From: Flavobacteriales bacterium
GTDB taxonomy: Bacteria > Bacteroidota > Bacteroidia > Flavobacteriales_D > Sanyastnellaceae
Length of the DNA stretch: 64,000 nucleotides
Assembly: GCA_016722445.1 (NCBI GenBank)
Contig: JADKIZ010000005.1
Coordinates: forward strand, 62,001-126,000
Direction: 5' to 3'
In this document: piece by piece, positions 10,059 to 19,143 of the stretch
How the letters are laid out: the number at the start of each line of letters is the position of its first letter
How positions within the stretch are numbered: position 1 is the stretch's first letter
The notes under the pieces: model-generated
The model's database searches: none
The model's input: only the letters and a program-made list of their open reading frames with translations
What the model was told of the DNA's origin: nothing
Translations under genes and position numbers: made by a program

Positions 10059-10066
10059 CAAATCTA
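10059..10066 (-). promoter_or_regulatory. -7 promoter element (TAGATTTG on minus strand) for pabB
   Basis: Read on the minus strand, TAGATTTG matches TAnnTTTG, and a TTTG (minus strand of 10089-10092) lies 22 bp upstream, slightly longer than the usual 19-21. The element ends 4 bp before the pabB ATG, implying a leaderless or nearly leaderless transcript. Confidence 0.4.
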
Positions 10067-10076
10067 ATCAACGCCG

Positions 10077-10084
10077 TAATTTTG
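10077..10084 (+). promoter_or_regulatory. -7 promoter element (TAATTTTG) for mfd
   Basis: TAATTTTG fits TAnnTTTG and lies 54 bp before the mfd ATG in the divergent pabB/mfd gap. No clear -33 element is seen at normal spacing, so confidence is limited. The mfd leader would then contain the hairpin at 10094-10116. Confidence 0.35.
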
Positions 10085-10093
10085 CCTTCAAAA

Positions 10094-10116
10094 CCCCCTT
10101 CCGAACCGGATGGGGG
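10094..10116 (+). other. GC-rich hairpin in the mfd leader
   Basis: CCCCC (10094-10098) pairs with GGGGG (10112-10116), and after one T-T mismatch TCCG (10100-10103) pairs with CGGA (10107-10110) around a three-base loop. No U-tract follows directly, so it is more likely a leader hairpin than a terminator. Function unknown. Confidence 0.4.
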
Positions 10117-10138
10117 CTAAATGTTTTGATAGTACGCT

Positions 10139-13100
10139 ATGTTTATTTCCGATTTCAGAAAAATATACCAAAGTGATTCAGGTTGCTTATCGCTTCAATC
10201 CAGTATCGAAAAGCCTGCGGCAAAAGTTCATATTCGCGGAACTGTGGGGTCGGCGAGGTGTTTTATTGCAGATAGTGTAATCAACGCCAGAAAAGGGTTT
10301 CATCTCTTTTTGCTGAATGACAAAGAAGAAGCCGCATATTTTCTGAATGATCTGGAAGGTATCACAGGTGTGAATAAAGATGAAAAGGCCCAGTTGGATG
10401 CTCCATACAGACTTTTATTTTTCCCGAGAAGTGCGCGGATTGCTTATGAACCAGAGCAAACAGACAATGCGAATGTGGCAATGCGCGCAGAAGTGCTCAA
10501 TGAAATATCCAGATTGCGCAACGAAACGTCAGCTGATGCCAAACCTGTTTGTGTGATATCGTATCCGGAAGCGATTTCGGAAAAAGTCATTACTAATAGA
10601 GAATTAGATAGTGCAACTTTCGAAATTCATCAAGGCAATACACTTGATCATGACTTTGTAGATGAATGGATGCATACCTACGGTTTTGCCAAAGTAGATT
10701 ATGTCTATGAGCCTGGACAATATGCGATTCGAGGAGGAATCATCGATATTTTTTCGTTCAGCTTCGATCATCCTTATCGCATCGAGTTGTTTGGAAATGA
10801 AGTGGAGAGTATCAGGAAATTTGAACCGGATACTCAACTCAGTGTAGCTAAAATGACACGCGCTACGATCGTTCCAGACGTTAGCAATCGCGTGACAGAA
10901 GAGGCAAGAGTATCTCTTCTCGATTTTATGCCAACCGACACTATCATTTGGTTGATTGATACCGAGGGTGCGCTTGCTATGATGGACAATATGCTTGAAA
11001 AGGCACAAACACAATTTGAAAAAATCAAAGGTCTATTCGAACATCCTGAACCGGGATTGTTGTATCTCGATAAAACAACCTTATTCAAAGAACTTGGAAT
11101 TCGTCGTGTCATAGAATTCGGCTCTCAGAGAAAATTCACCGAAGGCCAAGTGATCAATTTCGAACACGATCCTCAACCTGCATTCAACAAAAACTTTGAC
11201 ATGCTTGGCACCAACCTCGCCAATCATGATAAACAAGGTTATCAAAATGTCATTGCAGCTGGGCAACCAAAGCAAATCGAAAGGTTGTATCAAATATTTC
11301 AGGATAAAGATCACGCAGTACATTTTACACCACTCACCATAGAACTTTCCGAAGGCTTCATCGATAAACAAAATAAATTACTGGTTTATACAGACCATCA
11401 AATTTTCGAGCGATACCATCGCTTCCGGCTTAAAGAAGGCTTTAAGAAAAACAAAGAAGCCATCACCATCAAGGAGATTATGGCGTTGCAACCAGGTGAT
11501 TTTGTGGTGCACATTGATCATGGTGTGGGTCAATTCTCCGGTCTTCAGAAAATAGATGTGAACGGAAAGGAACAAGAAGCCATCAGGCTCACTTATAAAG
11601 GTGGAGACATACTCTATGTGAGCATTCACTCACTTCATAGAATTTCAAAATATGTAGGTAAAGAAGGTTCCGTTCCTTCGATGGACAAACTCGGCAGCAA
11701 TGCTTGGCAAACACTCAAAAGAAAAACTAAGACGAAAGTCAAGGAGATTGCCTTTGATCTCATCCGTCTTTACGCCAAAAGAAAAGCAACCAAAGGACAC
11801 GCGTATCAACCCGATTCATATCTCCAAATTGAGTTAGAAGCCTCATTCATGTATGAAGATACACCGGATCAATTGAAAGCTACCATTGCCGTAAAAGAAG
11901 ATATGGAGAGTGAAGCACCGATGGACCGATTGGTCTGTGGTGATGTCGGATTTGGTAAAACAGAAGTCGCTATGCGTGCTGCATTCAAAGCGGCTACTGA
12001 TGGAAAACAGGTGGCTGTGCTTGTGCCCACCACAATTCTCTCATTGCAACATTACAAAAGCTTCTCTGCAAGATTTCGCGATTTCCCTGTGACTGTTGAC
12101 TACATCAATCGTTTCAAAAGTGCTAAACAACAAACCGAGACATTAAAAAAACTGGAAAAAGGAGATATAGACATCATCATTGGAACGCATGGTTTGGTTT
12201 CTCAGAAAGTAAAATTCAAGGAACTCGGATTGTTGATCATCGACGAAGAACAGAAATTCGGAGTTGCCGTGAAAGACAAGCTGAAAACACTCCGGGCAAA
12301 TATTGACACATTAACCCTCACCGCCACTCCGATACCAAGGACATTGCAATTTTCAATGATGGGCGCCCGCGACCTAAGTATCATACAAACCGCTCCACCA
12401 AATAGACATCCCATTCAAACGGAACTCAGACCATTTCATGAAGAAGTTATCAGGGATGCCGTGAGTTATGAAATACAAAGAGGCGGACAGATTTTTTTCG
12501 TACACAACAGGGTACAGAATCTTCGCGAAATTGCTGGTATGATTCAGCGACTTTGTCCTGATGCCCGTGTTGGAATTGCTCATGGGCAAATGGCCGGACA
12601 TGAACTTGAAGATGTGATGAGCAATTTTATTGAAGGTGCTTATGATGTACTGGTGAGTACTGCGATTGTCGAAAGCGGAATTGACATTGCGAATGCCAAT
12701 ACGATCATCATCAACGATGCCCATCATTTTGGCATGAGCGATCTGCATCAATTGAGAGGACGCGTCGGAAGAAACAATAAACACGCATTTTGCTATCTGC
12801 TTTGTCCCCCACTTCACTTACTCACTGAAGATGCGAGAAAAAGATTACAAGCGATAGAACAATTCAGTGATCTCGGATCCGGATTGCACATTGCGATGCG
12901 AGATTTGGACATACGCGGAGCTGGTAATTTGCTTGGTGGAGAACAAAGCGGATTCATCAATGACATCGGATTTGAGACCTATCAAAAAATACTCAATGAA
13001 GCGATTGATGAATTAAAACAAGAACACTTCAAAGATCTTTATGAAGAAGAAATTCGACGGTCTGAAAATTTCGTTCGAGAAACAGTTTTAGAAACTGACT

Positions 13101-13549
13101 TTGAAATTTTGATTCCAGATGAATATGTGGGCAGTATCACCGAGCGTATAGCTCTTTATAAGGAACTAGATGAAATCAACTCAGAAAATGGGATGGAAGA
13201 ATTTTCTAAAAATCTCATTGACCGTTTTGGAGAAATACCATCACCTACCCTAGCATTGATTGACACCATGCGATTGAGGTGGATGGCACGAGAAATTGGA
13301 TTCGAAAAACTTGTGCTAAAAAGTGGAAAGATGATTGGATATTTCATCAACAAAGAAGACTCGCCATTCTATCAAAGTGAAAAATTCTCGCACATATTGG
13401 AATTTATCAAAAAGAATCCATCCGCAGGCAAAATGTATGAAAAAGATAAAAGCCTCAGAATGTCATTTGATCACGTAACGGAATTGAAAAGAGCGGTAAA
13501 CATTTTACACTCTATGATTGATGGAAGAAAAATTCAATCCCCATCATGA
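10139..13549 (+). CDS. mfd: Transcription-repair coupling factor
   Basis: A 1136-residue protein matching Mfd in length and order. It has an N-terminal UvrB-like region (LLFFPRSARIAYEPEQTDNA, VDYVYEPGQYAIRGGIIDIF), the CarD-like RNA-polymerase interaction domain from about residue 450 (PGDFVVHIDHGVGQFSGL), Walker A GDVGFGKT at 601-608, DEEQ at 702-705, helicase motif TLTATPIPRTLQFSMMGARD, and the TRCF C-terminal domain at about 990-1090. Mfd removes RNA polymerase stalled at DNA lesions and recruits UvrA. The ATG at 10139 fits the usual N-terminus. The stop codon is TGA in the palindrome TCATGA, which also holds the stop of the convergent DUF3592 gene. Confidence 0.96.
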   Translation: MFISDFRKIYQSDSGCLSLQSSIEKPAAKVHIRGTVGSARCFIADSVINARKGFHLFLLNDKEEAAYFLNDLEGITGVNKDEKAQLDAPYRLLFFPRSARIAYEPEQTDNANVAMRAEVLNEISRLRNETSADAKPVCVISYPEAISEKVITNRELDSATFEIHQGNTLDHDFVDEWMHTYGFAKVDYVYEPGQYAIRGGIIDIFSFSFDHPYRIELFGNEVESIRKFEPDTQLSVAKMTRATIVPDVSNRVTEEARVSLLDFMPTDTIIWLIDTEGALAMMDNMLEKAQTQFEKIKGLFEHPEPGLLYLDKTTLFKELGIRRVIEFGSQRKFTEGQVINFEHDPQPAFNKNFDMLGTNLANHDKQGYQNVIAAGQPKQIERLYQIFQDKDHAVHFTPLTIELSEGFIDKQNKLLVYTDHQIFERYHRFRLKEGFKKNKEAITIKEIMALQPGDFVVHIDHGVGQFSGLQKIDVNGKEQEAIRLTYKGGDILYVSIHSLHRISKYVGKEGSVPSMDKLGSNAWQTLKRKTKTKVKEIAFDLIRLYAKRKATKGHAYQPDSYLQIELEASFMYEDTPDQLKATIAVKEDMESEAPMDRLVCGDVGFGKTEVAMRAAFKAATDGKQVAVLVPTTILSLQHYKSFSARFRDFPVTVDYINRFKSAKQQTETLKKLEKGDIDIIIGTHGLVSQKVKFKELGLLIIDEEQKFGVAVKDKLKTLRANIDTLTLTATPIPRTLQFSMMGARDLSIIQTAPPNRHPIQTELRPFHEEVIRDAVSYEIQRGGQIFFVHNRVQNLREIAGMIQRLCPDARVGIAHGQMAGHELEDVMSNFIEGAYDVLVSTAIVESGIDIANANTIIINDAHHFGMSDLHQLRGRVGRNNKHAFCYLLCPPLHLLTEDARKRLQAIEQFSDLGSGLHIAMRDLDIRGAGNLLGGEQSGFINDIGFETYQKILNEAIDELKQEHFKDLYEEEIRRSENFVRETVLETDFEILIPDEYVGSITERIALYKELDEINSENGMEEFSKNLIDRFGEIPSPTLALIDTMRLRWMAREIGFEKLVLKSGKMIGYFINKEDSPFYQSEKFSHILEFIKKNPSAGKMYEKDKSLRMSFDHVTELKRAVNILHSMIDGRKIQSPS

Positions 13550-13873
13550 TGGATACTTGACCTTGCGGTATTCGGGATCAGACGGCAAATAGATGATGGT
13601 TACATTCGTTCCCGGTTCGTATAAAGGCTGCCCTTCACATCGCTCATCAGCGCGGAAAGAAATCTTATTTCCCCCTTCGGGAATGAACTCGATGAGTGGA
13701 TAATAATATCGCTTACCACCTTCTGTGGCGGACATCCAATTGACAATAACACCAGTTGCTTCTTTCTTTTGAATGGCAAACATGATATTCTTCCGATACC
13801 AATAGTAGATGCCGATAAGCAAAGCGACGATTAAACCCGCGTATACATATTGTTCTGCCGTAAACTTATCCAT
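13544..13873 (-). CDS. DUF3592 domain-containing membrane protein
   Basis: I take the start at 13873 (MDKFTAEQYVYAG), giving 109 residues with one N-terminal helix (YVYAGLIVALLIGIYYWYR) and a soluble DUF3592-like domain (ATGVIVNW, YYYPLIEF, RCEGQPLYEPGTNVTIIYLP, ending DPEYRKVKYPS). An upstream in-frame start would add 41 residues of unlikely sequence. DUF3592 proteins are small envelope proteins of unknown function. The gene is convergent to mfd and overlaps it by 6 bp. Confidence 0.75.
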   Translation of the reverse strand: MDKFTAEQYVYAGLIVALLIGIYYWYRKNIMFAIQKKEATGVIVNWMSATEGGKRYYYPLIEFIPEGGNKISFRADERCEGQPLYEPGTNVTIIYLPSDPEYRKVKYPS

Positions 13874-13950
13874 GTAGATTCCTTTTGAACTGCAAAAATG
13901 AATCATCGCAGGCAATATTGTTTCAAATAATCTCCACCAAATTTTTCCAG

Positions 13951-13989
13951 CTAAAAAAGAAAACCCGGTACTTGAAACAAGTACCGGGT
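13951..13989 (-). terminator. Intrinsic terminator of the giant secreted-protein gene
   Basis: On the minus strand ACCCGGTACTTG pairs perfectly with CAAGTACCGGGT (12-bp stem, positions 13963-13974 and 13978-13989, three-base loop) and is followed by a T-rich tract (TTTTCTTTTTT). It lies 33 bp beyond the stop codon at 14023, an ideal rho-independent terminator. Confidence 0.9.
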
Positions 13990-14022
13990 CTACCAAATCA
14001 CAATTTGGGAATATTTCGGTGC

Positions 14023-17000
14023 TTAGATTCCCATTCGGAGCAATGCCCTTTCACCGGTATTAATATCGATGATTTCGATAAGTGCATTGGCTGCATATCT
14101 TCTTTCACTAAAGGTGATGGTCTGTCTTTCATAAGTGCCTGTAATTGGCTCAATCAGTTGTTGACCGAGTACATTGTAAGCGGTAATTCTAAGTGAGCGC
14201 TCATGATCAAAATAGAACATGATTTGTACGCCATTGTCGGTAAGTGACCCTATCAATTCCGATCCGAGTCCAGAACCATCATCCTTCGGATTGGTCACTT
14301 GAATGGTCTTCGTAAATACCGATTCACAATCTTCATCGGCCACTTTTAATGTTACTTCATAAATTCCTTTTGCATTATACAAGTGTGATGGATTTGACTC
14401 TGTGCTGATTTGTGTGGCATCTCCAAAATTCCAGATATATGATTCACTTCCTTCACTGGTATTGAAGAAATCAACTTCAGCGGCTCCATTCATCAATTCA
14501 AATCGATCATACAATGTTTCGAAACCACCTTTGAGTGGGCTCGCCACCGGCACATTCACAGTAAACTGCGATTGACAACCTTTGGCATCTGTAACGAAAG
14601 CCACATATTCGCCATGTGAAAGTGCTTCAAGGGTTGATCCCATTTCACCATTGCTCCATACAACATCGTAGGGCGCTGTTCCACCCGCAATATTCATGGC
14701 AATACCTCCATCGTCGTCATTGCTACATGAAACTGGAGTCACGATAGAGCTGGTATAGATGGCTTCATCTTCACTGATGTAAACTTCAGCGACAGTTGTT
14801 CCACAAACGGATGCTTGATCAATGCTCACATAGTAAGTACCAGGAGCCAATCCAGAAACTTCATCATTGCCAATTAAGTTTTGTGTAACGAGGAAAATTT
14901 CACCTTCCGCGTTGAGCCAATTGATATCGACTGGTGTTGTGCTGTTGTTGGCGACAGCTACGCTGCCATTTTCCATACCAGGACAACCCGCGCTGGTTAC
15001 CGAAGCAACTGATGCTCCACTAACACGCAATTGAAAACGCAATTGCTCCTCACCTGCCTCAAGTTGTAATTCGATGTTATCCTGTAGATTCAATGGATAA
15101 ACAATACCGGTAAGCAAATCTTCTAACACAACACAAGCTCCATTGGCAAAGGAAGTAAGGCCTTTGTGTGAAATGATGTAGCTACCTGTTGTTCCAACTT
15201 CGATTCTCAATGGAATGATGATGCCCGATGTCATATCACCCAACACATTTACAGAGAGGTCTTCACCAGATTCGCAAATTGTAGAAACATAAGGTGCTTC
15301 AGAAAGAGGGCTTCTTAATTTATACGCATCAAATTCGCGTTCGAAAAGAGCCGTAGCCTGAGGATTTCTAGCAATGGTTGTCTCATCTGCGTACTGACTG
15401 CCCGTGACAGTTAATGTAAACATGCCTTCCGTCAATTCAGTCGACTTGAAAGTACTTTGTTGTGCCGCCTTGCAATCTTCCGTGATTTCCAAAGCAGGTG
15501 AAGCTGCATTGGCTACTACGAAAAACGATTGTGATGGAGCAATGTAACGCGAACCGCCATTCGAGGAAACACCTCCAACATAACTCGCATATTGACCTGT
15601 TGCAGCATTCCATACATACACTGCGTTGTTGATATTGGTTTTAGTCCATGCTACCGAGTTCCAGTCTATGGTACACGGATATGGATTACCTACCAGATTC
15701 CATCCATCAGCTGCTGCATTGCCCGTATTGGTATAAGTAACAGGCAAAGACATATCTCCAGTGATGATCGTTCCATCGACATCAAGATTCATTACACCTG
15801 CATTCATAAAAATGAAGTACCCTTTTCCATTTGTGATACTGTTGGTGATATTCGTAGCGCCGACATATCCTGTGTTGATTGCACCCGCCAATGTTTCATC
15901 ATAATTCTGAACACTGTTGAATGCATAGAGTGGATAATCTGATCCGGTAAATCCTGTTGTTACCAGATCGTCATTCCAATCCTGCAACGTTTTGTTCATC
16001 ACTGGCGATGAGAGATTCACCCATCCTTGTGCACTTGCTCCATGATAACGTTGAACGGTTACATTGCCGTGCACATCTCCTGTAGCTAATGAGGTAATCA
16101 TGCCTGTTCCGGAAATATCCGATATCAAGGTGAATCGACCATTAGTGGTCAATGTACCCGAAGTAATATTTACGAGATTTCTTGCACGAACACCTCCAGA
16201 AGCCAAACCGACAACTACCCCTTGTGCATTGTCAATGTTGAGGTTGTATACGTTTGCAATGCTGAGACCGGCAATGTTTTGTTCTTCCACACCACTCATT
16301 TCGATGGTGGATGTTTGTGCATTGAAAGTTCCACTCACAGTGAAATCACCTTTGATGGTGATTGTCCCAATGGAAGCATTGAAAATACTTCCCAGACTAA
16401 GTGTAAAATCGTTGGTGGCCATAGTAGCCCAATCATTGGTAACTGTTACACCAGTATTGATGATAACATCAGTACCTTCACAGATACCCGCCACAGCCAT
16501 AGGTGCTCCTGCAGGTGTTGTGGACCAAATAGCAGCGGAAGTGTTTCCCGTAGCGACAGCATAGAGTGTTTTGTATCCTTGTGCAATGGTGATGACTGCA
16601 TCATTCGAAATCGCAATATCACTTACATCAAAATATGGCGCAGAATAACTACCTGTTATTGCAGTTTCATCATCATAGCCATCACCTTCATCATCGATGA
16701 GGAGCATGAGATCATCTGGGTTAAAACCCGCGATGCCGGTCATATCAAATCTTAATGTCACGTTGCCCGGATCACCAGTTGAATTAAATTTCCAATTGCG
16801 TCCAAGAACTTGAGTGAACGAGCAATTCGAACCACCATATGCTCCAAATCCAACAATGCCATTGTCATTACCACAGATGAGATAATCTCCATCATCCAAT
16901 GATGATGGACTTCTCACCTCGAGAATATCATCAGGATTCACACTTGAACTTGACAACTGATTCAAGCCGGATGTTGCGACATCACGACCAATACCAAAAA

Positions 17001-17802
17001 TGTCGTTGGTGTAGGAAGGTTCGTTGTAATATAAATGTTCTGAAAGTGGCACCGCTAAACCATACTTCACAGCGAGGTAGGTATGTACCTGTTTCTTTTC
17101 TGCATCTGAAAGTAATCTGTTGTATACGATCACTTCTGCTACTTGTCCATTGAATCCATAATTGTCATTACCTCGTCCAATTCTACCTTGTCCGACCTTG
17201 GAATAATGCGTCTTATTCGTTCCAGTTCTGGAGTTTAATACCCCATCACGAATATGCCACACCTTTTTACCGGCAGCAGCAGTGAATTGAGCCGCAAGTA
17301 TCGTCGGAATTTCAGTTGTACTTGAATAAGAGGTTGACCCTAAACTGGCAATATTGCCGTATTGAAAATAACGAATCAAATTGGACCCGGAATATCCCAA
17401 ACAGAGTCCAACGTAACTGCCGCTTTGCTGCACACCAATGATGTGCTGAAAGCTGTTTCCACTTTGTCTTTTGGTTACGGTGAAAATGGTGTAATCAATA
17501 TTGTCAATTCCTGAGAGATCGACATTGAAATATCGCGGACCTGTTGTTTTTACAACAGGATTACCATTCATCTGATTTGATTGATACTGCGGCTTCGCAG
17601 CAGCTGTTGCCTGACTGGCATTGTTGCCATTAGCGCTTTGATCGGTCCATGAATCAAGATAAGCATTGTCTACTGTTGAAGAAGTTCCGGCATCAGCTTT
17701 CAGCCAAACTTCAAGTCCGGCGGATACGCCACCAGGTGATTGAGCTGTACTTGCAAGAGCAGCTGAAAATAAAGTCCAGATAAATAGTGCCTTTTTTTTC
17801 AT
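14023..17802 (-). CDS. Large secreted LamG-like/PKD protein with T9SS type A sorting domain
   Basis: From the ATG at 17802 (MKKKALFIWTLFSAALASTAQ, a clear signal peptide) this is 1259 residues; a start 12 codons upstream gives a poor signal peptide. After the signal comes a concanavalin/LamG-like domain beginning GLEVWLKADAG and closing with NGQVAEVIVYNRLLSDAEKK. Long beta-rich modules with DUF11/SprB-like repeats follow (DVVWSNGEMGSTLEALSHGE), then a PKD domain (YIWNFGDATQISTESNPSHL) and a C-terminal about 80-residue sorting domain (ITAYNVLGQQLIEP). It is therefore likely exported by T9SS and attached to or released from the surface. It has no partner gene; its own terminator and a 450-bp leader mark it as monocistronic. 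Ligand unknown. Confidence 0.85.
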   Translation of the reverse strand: MKKKALFIWTLFSAALASTAQSPGGVSAGLEVWLKADAGTSSTVDNAYLDSWTDQSANGNNASQATAAAKPQYQSNQMNGNPVVKTTGPRYFNVDLSGIDNIDYTIFTVTKRQSGNSFQHIIGVQQSGSYVGLCLGYSGSNLIRYFQYGNIASLGSTSYSSTTEIPTILAAQFTAAAGKKVWHIRDGVLNSRTGTNKTHYSKVGQGRIGRGNDNYGFNGQVAEVIVYNRLLSDAEKKQVHTYLAVKYGLAVPLSEHLYYNEPSYTNDIFGIGRDVATSGLNQLSSSSVNPDDILEVRSPSSLDDGDYLICGNDNGIVGFGAYGGSNCSFTQVLGRNWKFNSTGDPGNVTLRFDMTGIAGFNPDDLMLLIDDEGDGYDDETAITGSYSAPYFDVSDIAISNDAVITIAQGYKTLYAVATGNTSAAIWSTTPAGAPMAVAGICEGTDVIINTGVTVTNDWATMATNDFTLSLGSIFNASIGTITIKGDFTVSGTFNAQTSTIEMSGVEEQNIAGLSIANVYNLNIDNAQGVVVGLASGGVRARNLVNITSGTLTTNGRFTLISDISGTGMITSLATGDVHGNVTVQRYHGASAQGWVNLSSPVMNKTLQDWNDDLVTTGFTGSDYPLYAFNSVQNYDETLAGAINTGYVGATNITNSITNGKGYFIFMNAGVMNLDVDGTIITGDMSLPVTYTNTGNAAADGWNLVGNPYPCTIDWNSVAWTKTNINNAVYVWNAATGQYASYVGGVSSNGGSRYIAPSQSFFVVANAASPALEITEDCKAAQQSTFKSTELTEGMFTLTVTGSQYADETTIARNPQATALFEREFDAYKLRSPLSEAPYVSTICESGEDLSVNVLGDMTSGIIIPLRIEVGTTGSYIISHKGLTSFANGACVVLEDLLTGIVYPLNLQDNIELQLEAGEEQLRFQLRVSGASVASVTSAGCPGMENGSVAVANNSTTPVDINWLNAEGEIFLVTQNLIGNDEVSGLAPGTYYVSIDQASVCGTTVAEVYISEDEAIYTSSIVTPVSCSNDDDGGIAMNIAGGTAPYDVVWSNGEMGSTLEALSHGEYVAFVTDAKGCQSQFTVNVPVASPLKGGFETLYDRFELMNGAAEVDFFNTSEGSESYIWNFGDATQISTESNPSHLYNAKGIYEVTLKVADEDCESVFTKTIQVTNPKDDGSGLGSELIGSLTDNGVQIMFYFDHERSLRITAYNVLGQQLIEPITGTYERQTITFSERRYAANALIEIIDINTGERALLRMGI

Positions 17803-18254
17803 GACAGTGCTTGCCTTTTTTTGAAATAGGGTCAACATTTCAATAGGGGGGTGTTTAGGTTATTGCACCCCTGTACGAAGCACGTTCCCGAAATGTTTCG
17901 GAAACCCAGATTAAAAACAATCCACAAACTTCAAGTGCTTTATGATCAGGATCAGAAAAAAGCAACAGGGCAACCACATGGATTGCCCTGCCTAACCTAA
18001 CTTTAAACAAACATCACCAGCACGGGTGATGCTTCATCTTCAATTTTATGACTTCACGTGGTCTTCAATTTAGCATTGATTCTTGACCGCTCGTGAAGTG
18101 TATAGGGTGGATATACATTTACAACGTTAAATATTCCGATCAGGAACGGTTCAAAAGTGAGTAAGAATTACCGAAGTCACAGAACTGTCTGACACGAGAT
18201 GTTAACGCCGCAGTGTGAATTCCTGAAAATCACGCTATTCAAGGTATTTAAGAC
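17803..18254. other. Long intergenic/leader region with several inverted repeats
   Basis: No convincing gene lies in this 452-bp divergent gap between the secreted-protein gene and recO. Four dyads are visible: 17884-17905 (10-bp arms, one mismatch), 17966-17990 (CAGGGCAA/TTGCCCTG, followed on the minus strand by a T-rich tract), 18012-18031 (CATCACC/GGTGATG) and 18051-18099 (ACTTCACG/CGTGAAGT with an extra GGTC/GACC pairing). Read on the minus strand these would lie in a structured 5' leader of the giant gene. The second, with its T-run, could act as an attenuator. No clear TAnnTTTG promoter was found. Confidence 0.45.
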
Positions 18255-18974
18255 ATGCAACAAGTAGTCCAAGGCATCATTTTACACAGTATCCGGTATT
18301 CGGACAGCAGGTTTATTGTCAGGATTTTTTGCAAGACGCATGGACTTAAGCCATTTATGGTGTCGGCTGGTTCTAAAAACGGATCAGGCGTTTTACAAAT
18401 TCTGCAACCCATGAATGTGGTTGAATTTGAATCTTCCATCAGAGAGAATCAACAAATTCAAACCATGCGAAACATTCGCATCGCTCATCCTTTGCATCAG
18501 ATTTATGTAGATCCGGTGAAAAGCGCCATGGTCATGTTTTTGAATGAGGTGCTATATAAAACCATGGCCGATGATTATGTCAATGATCGCTTTTTTCAAT
18601 TCTTGAAAAATGCTGTTTTACTCTTGGATGATTCCATTGATCCAAGAAATTTCCACTTATGGTGTTTGCTTGAAATATGCAGACATTATGGGTTCTACCC
18701 ACAGACAGACCCAGATGGCGCCACTGAGTATTTTGATTTAAGTCAAAGTATATTTTGCAGACATACGCCAACCCATCCATTTTTTATCGAAAAAGAAGAT
18801 GCACTCCATTTATATCGCATACTAGAATTGGAATGGCCACAAATGCAAGACATGCAACTTCACGGCACCCTTCGCAAAAACCTTCTGAATGCACTTGTGC
18901 GGTATGTTCAACTTCACCTTGAGAATCAACGTGAAATCAAATCACTGGAAATTCTTCATGAGGTATTTCATTAA
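18255..18974 (+). CDS. recO: DNA repair protein RecO
   Basis: A 239-residue protein with the RecO pattern: an N-terminal OB-fold (VQGIILHSIRYSDSRFIVRIF, then TKTHG-like CKTHGLKPFMVSAG), the central linker LQPMNVVEFE and an alpha-helical C-terminal domain (PRNFHLWCLLEICRHYGFYP). RecO works with RecR to load RecA on SSB-coated DNA during gap repair. The length matches the family. The usual C-terminal zinc cysteines are not obvious, which is common in Bacteroidota. It is followed 169 bp later by holB on the same strand. Confidence 0.88.
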   Translation: MQQVVQGIILHSIRYSDSRFIVRIFCKTHGLKPFMVSAGSKNGSGVLQILQPMNVVEFESSIRENQQIQTMRNIRIAHPLHQIYVDPVKSAMVMFLNEVLYKTMADDYVNDRFFQFLKNAVLLLDDSIDPRNFHLWCLLEICRHYGFYPQTDPDGATEYFDLSQSIFCRHTPTHPFFIEKEDALHLYRILELEWPQMQDMQLHGTLRKNLLNALVRYVQLHLENQREIKSLEILHEVFH

Positions 18975-19143
18975 TGGACTATGCTGTGAACTCTCTTCAG
19001 TTTCCAAGTGTGCAACACGAACATCAAGTGAAGATTAGGAAAGGTTACAAGATTTTGTTTCAGATTATTTTATGACAAGAAACCATTGAGTCCTGTAAAA
19101 AATGCCCTCCAGATTCCAGCTGGTCAACTATTTTCGCCCCTGA

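Noticed and set aside
15592..16755. Several plus-strand open frames of 116-177 codons opposite the giant secreted-protein gene
   Set aside because: They are shadows of repeat-rich Thr/Ala/Gly coding sequence, with unusual Cys/Ser-rich composition and no known domains.
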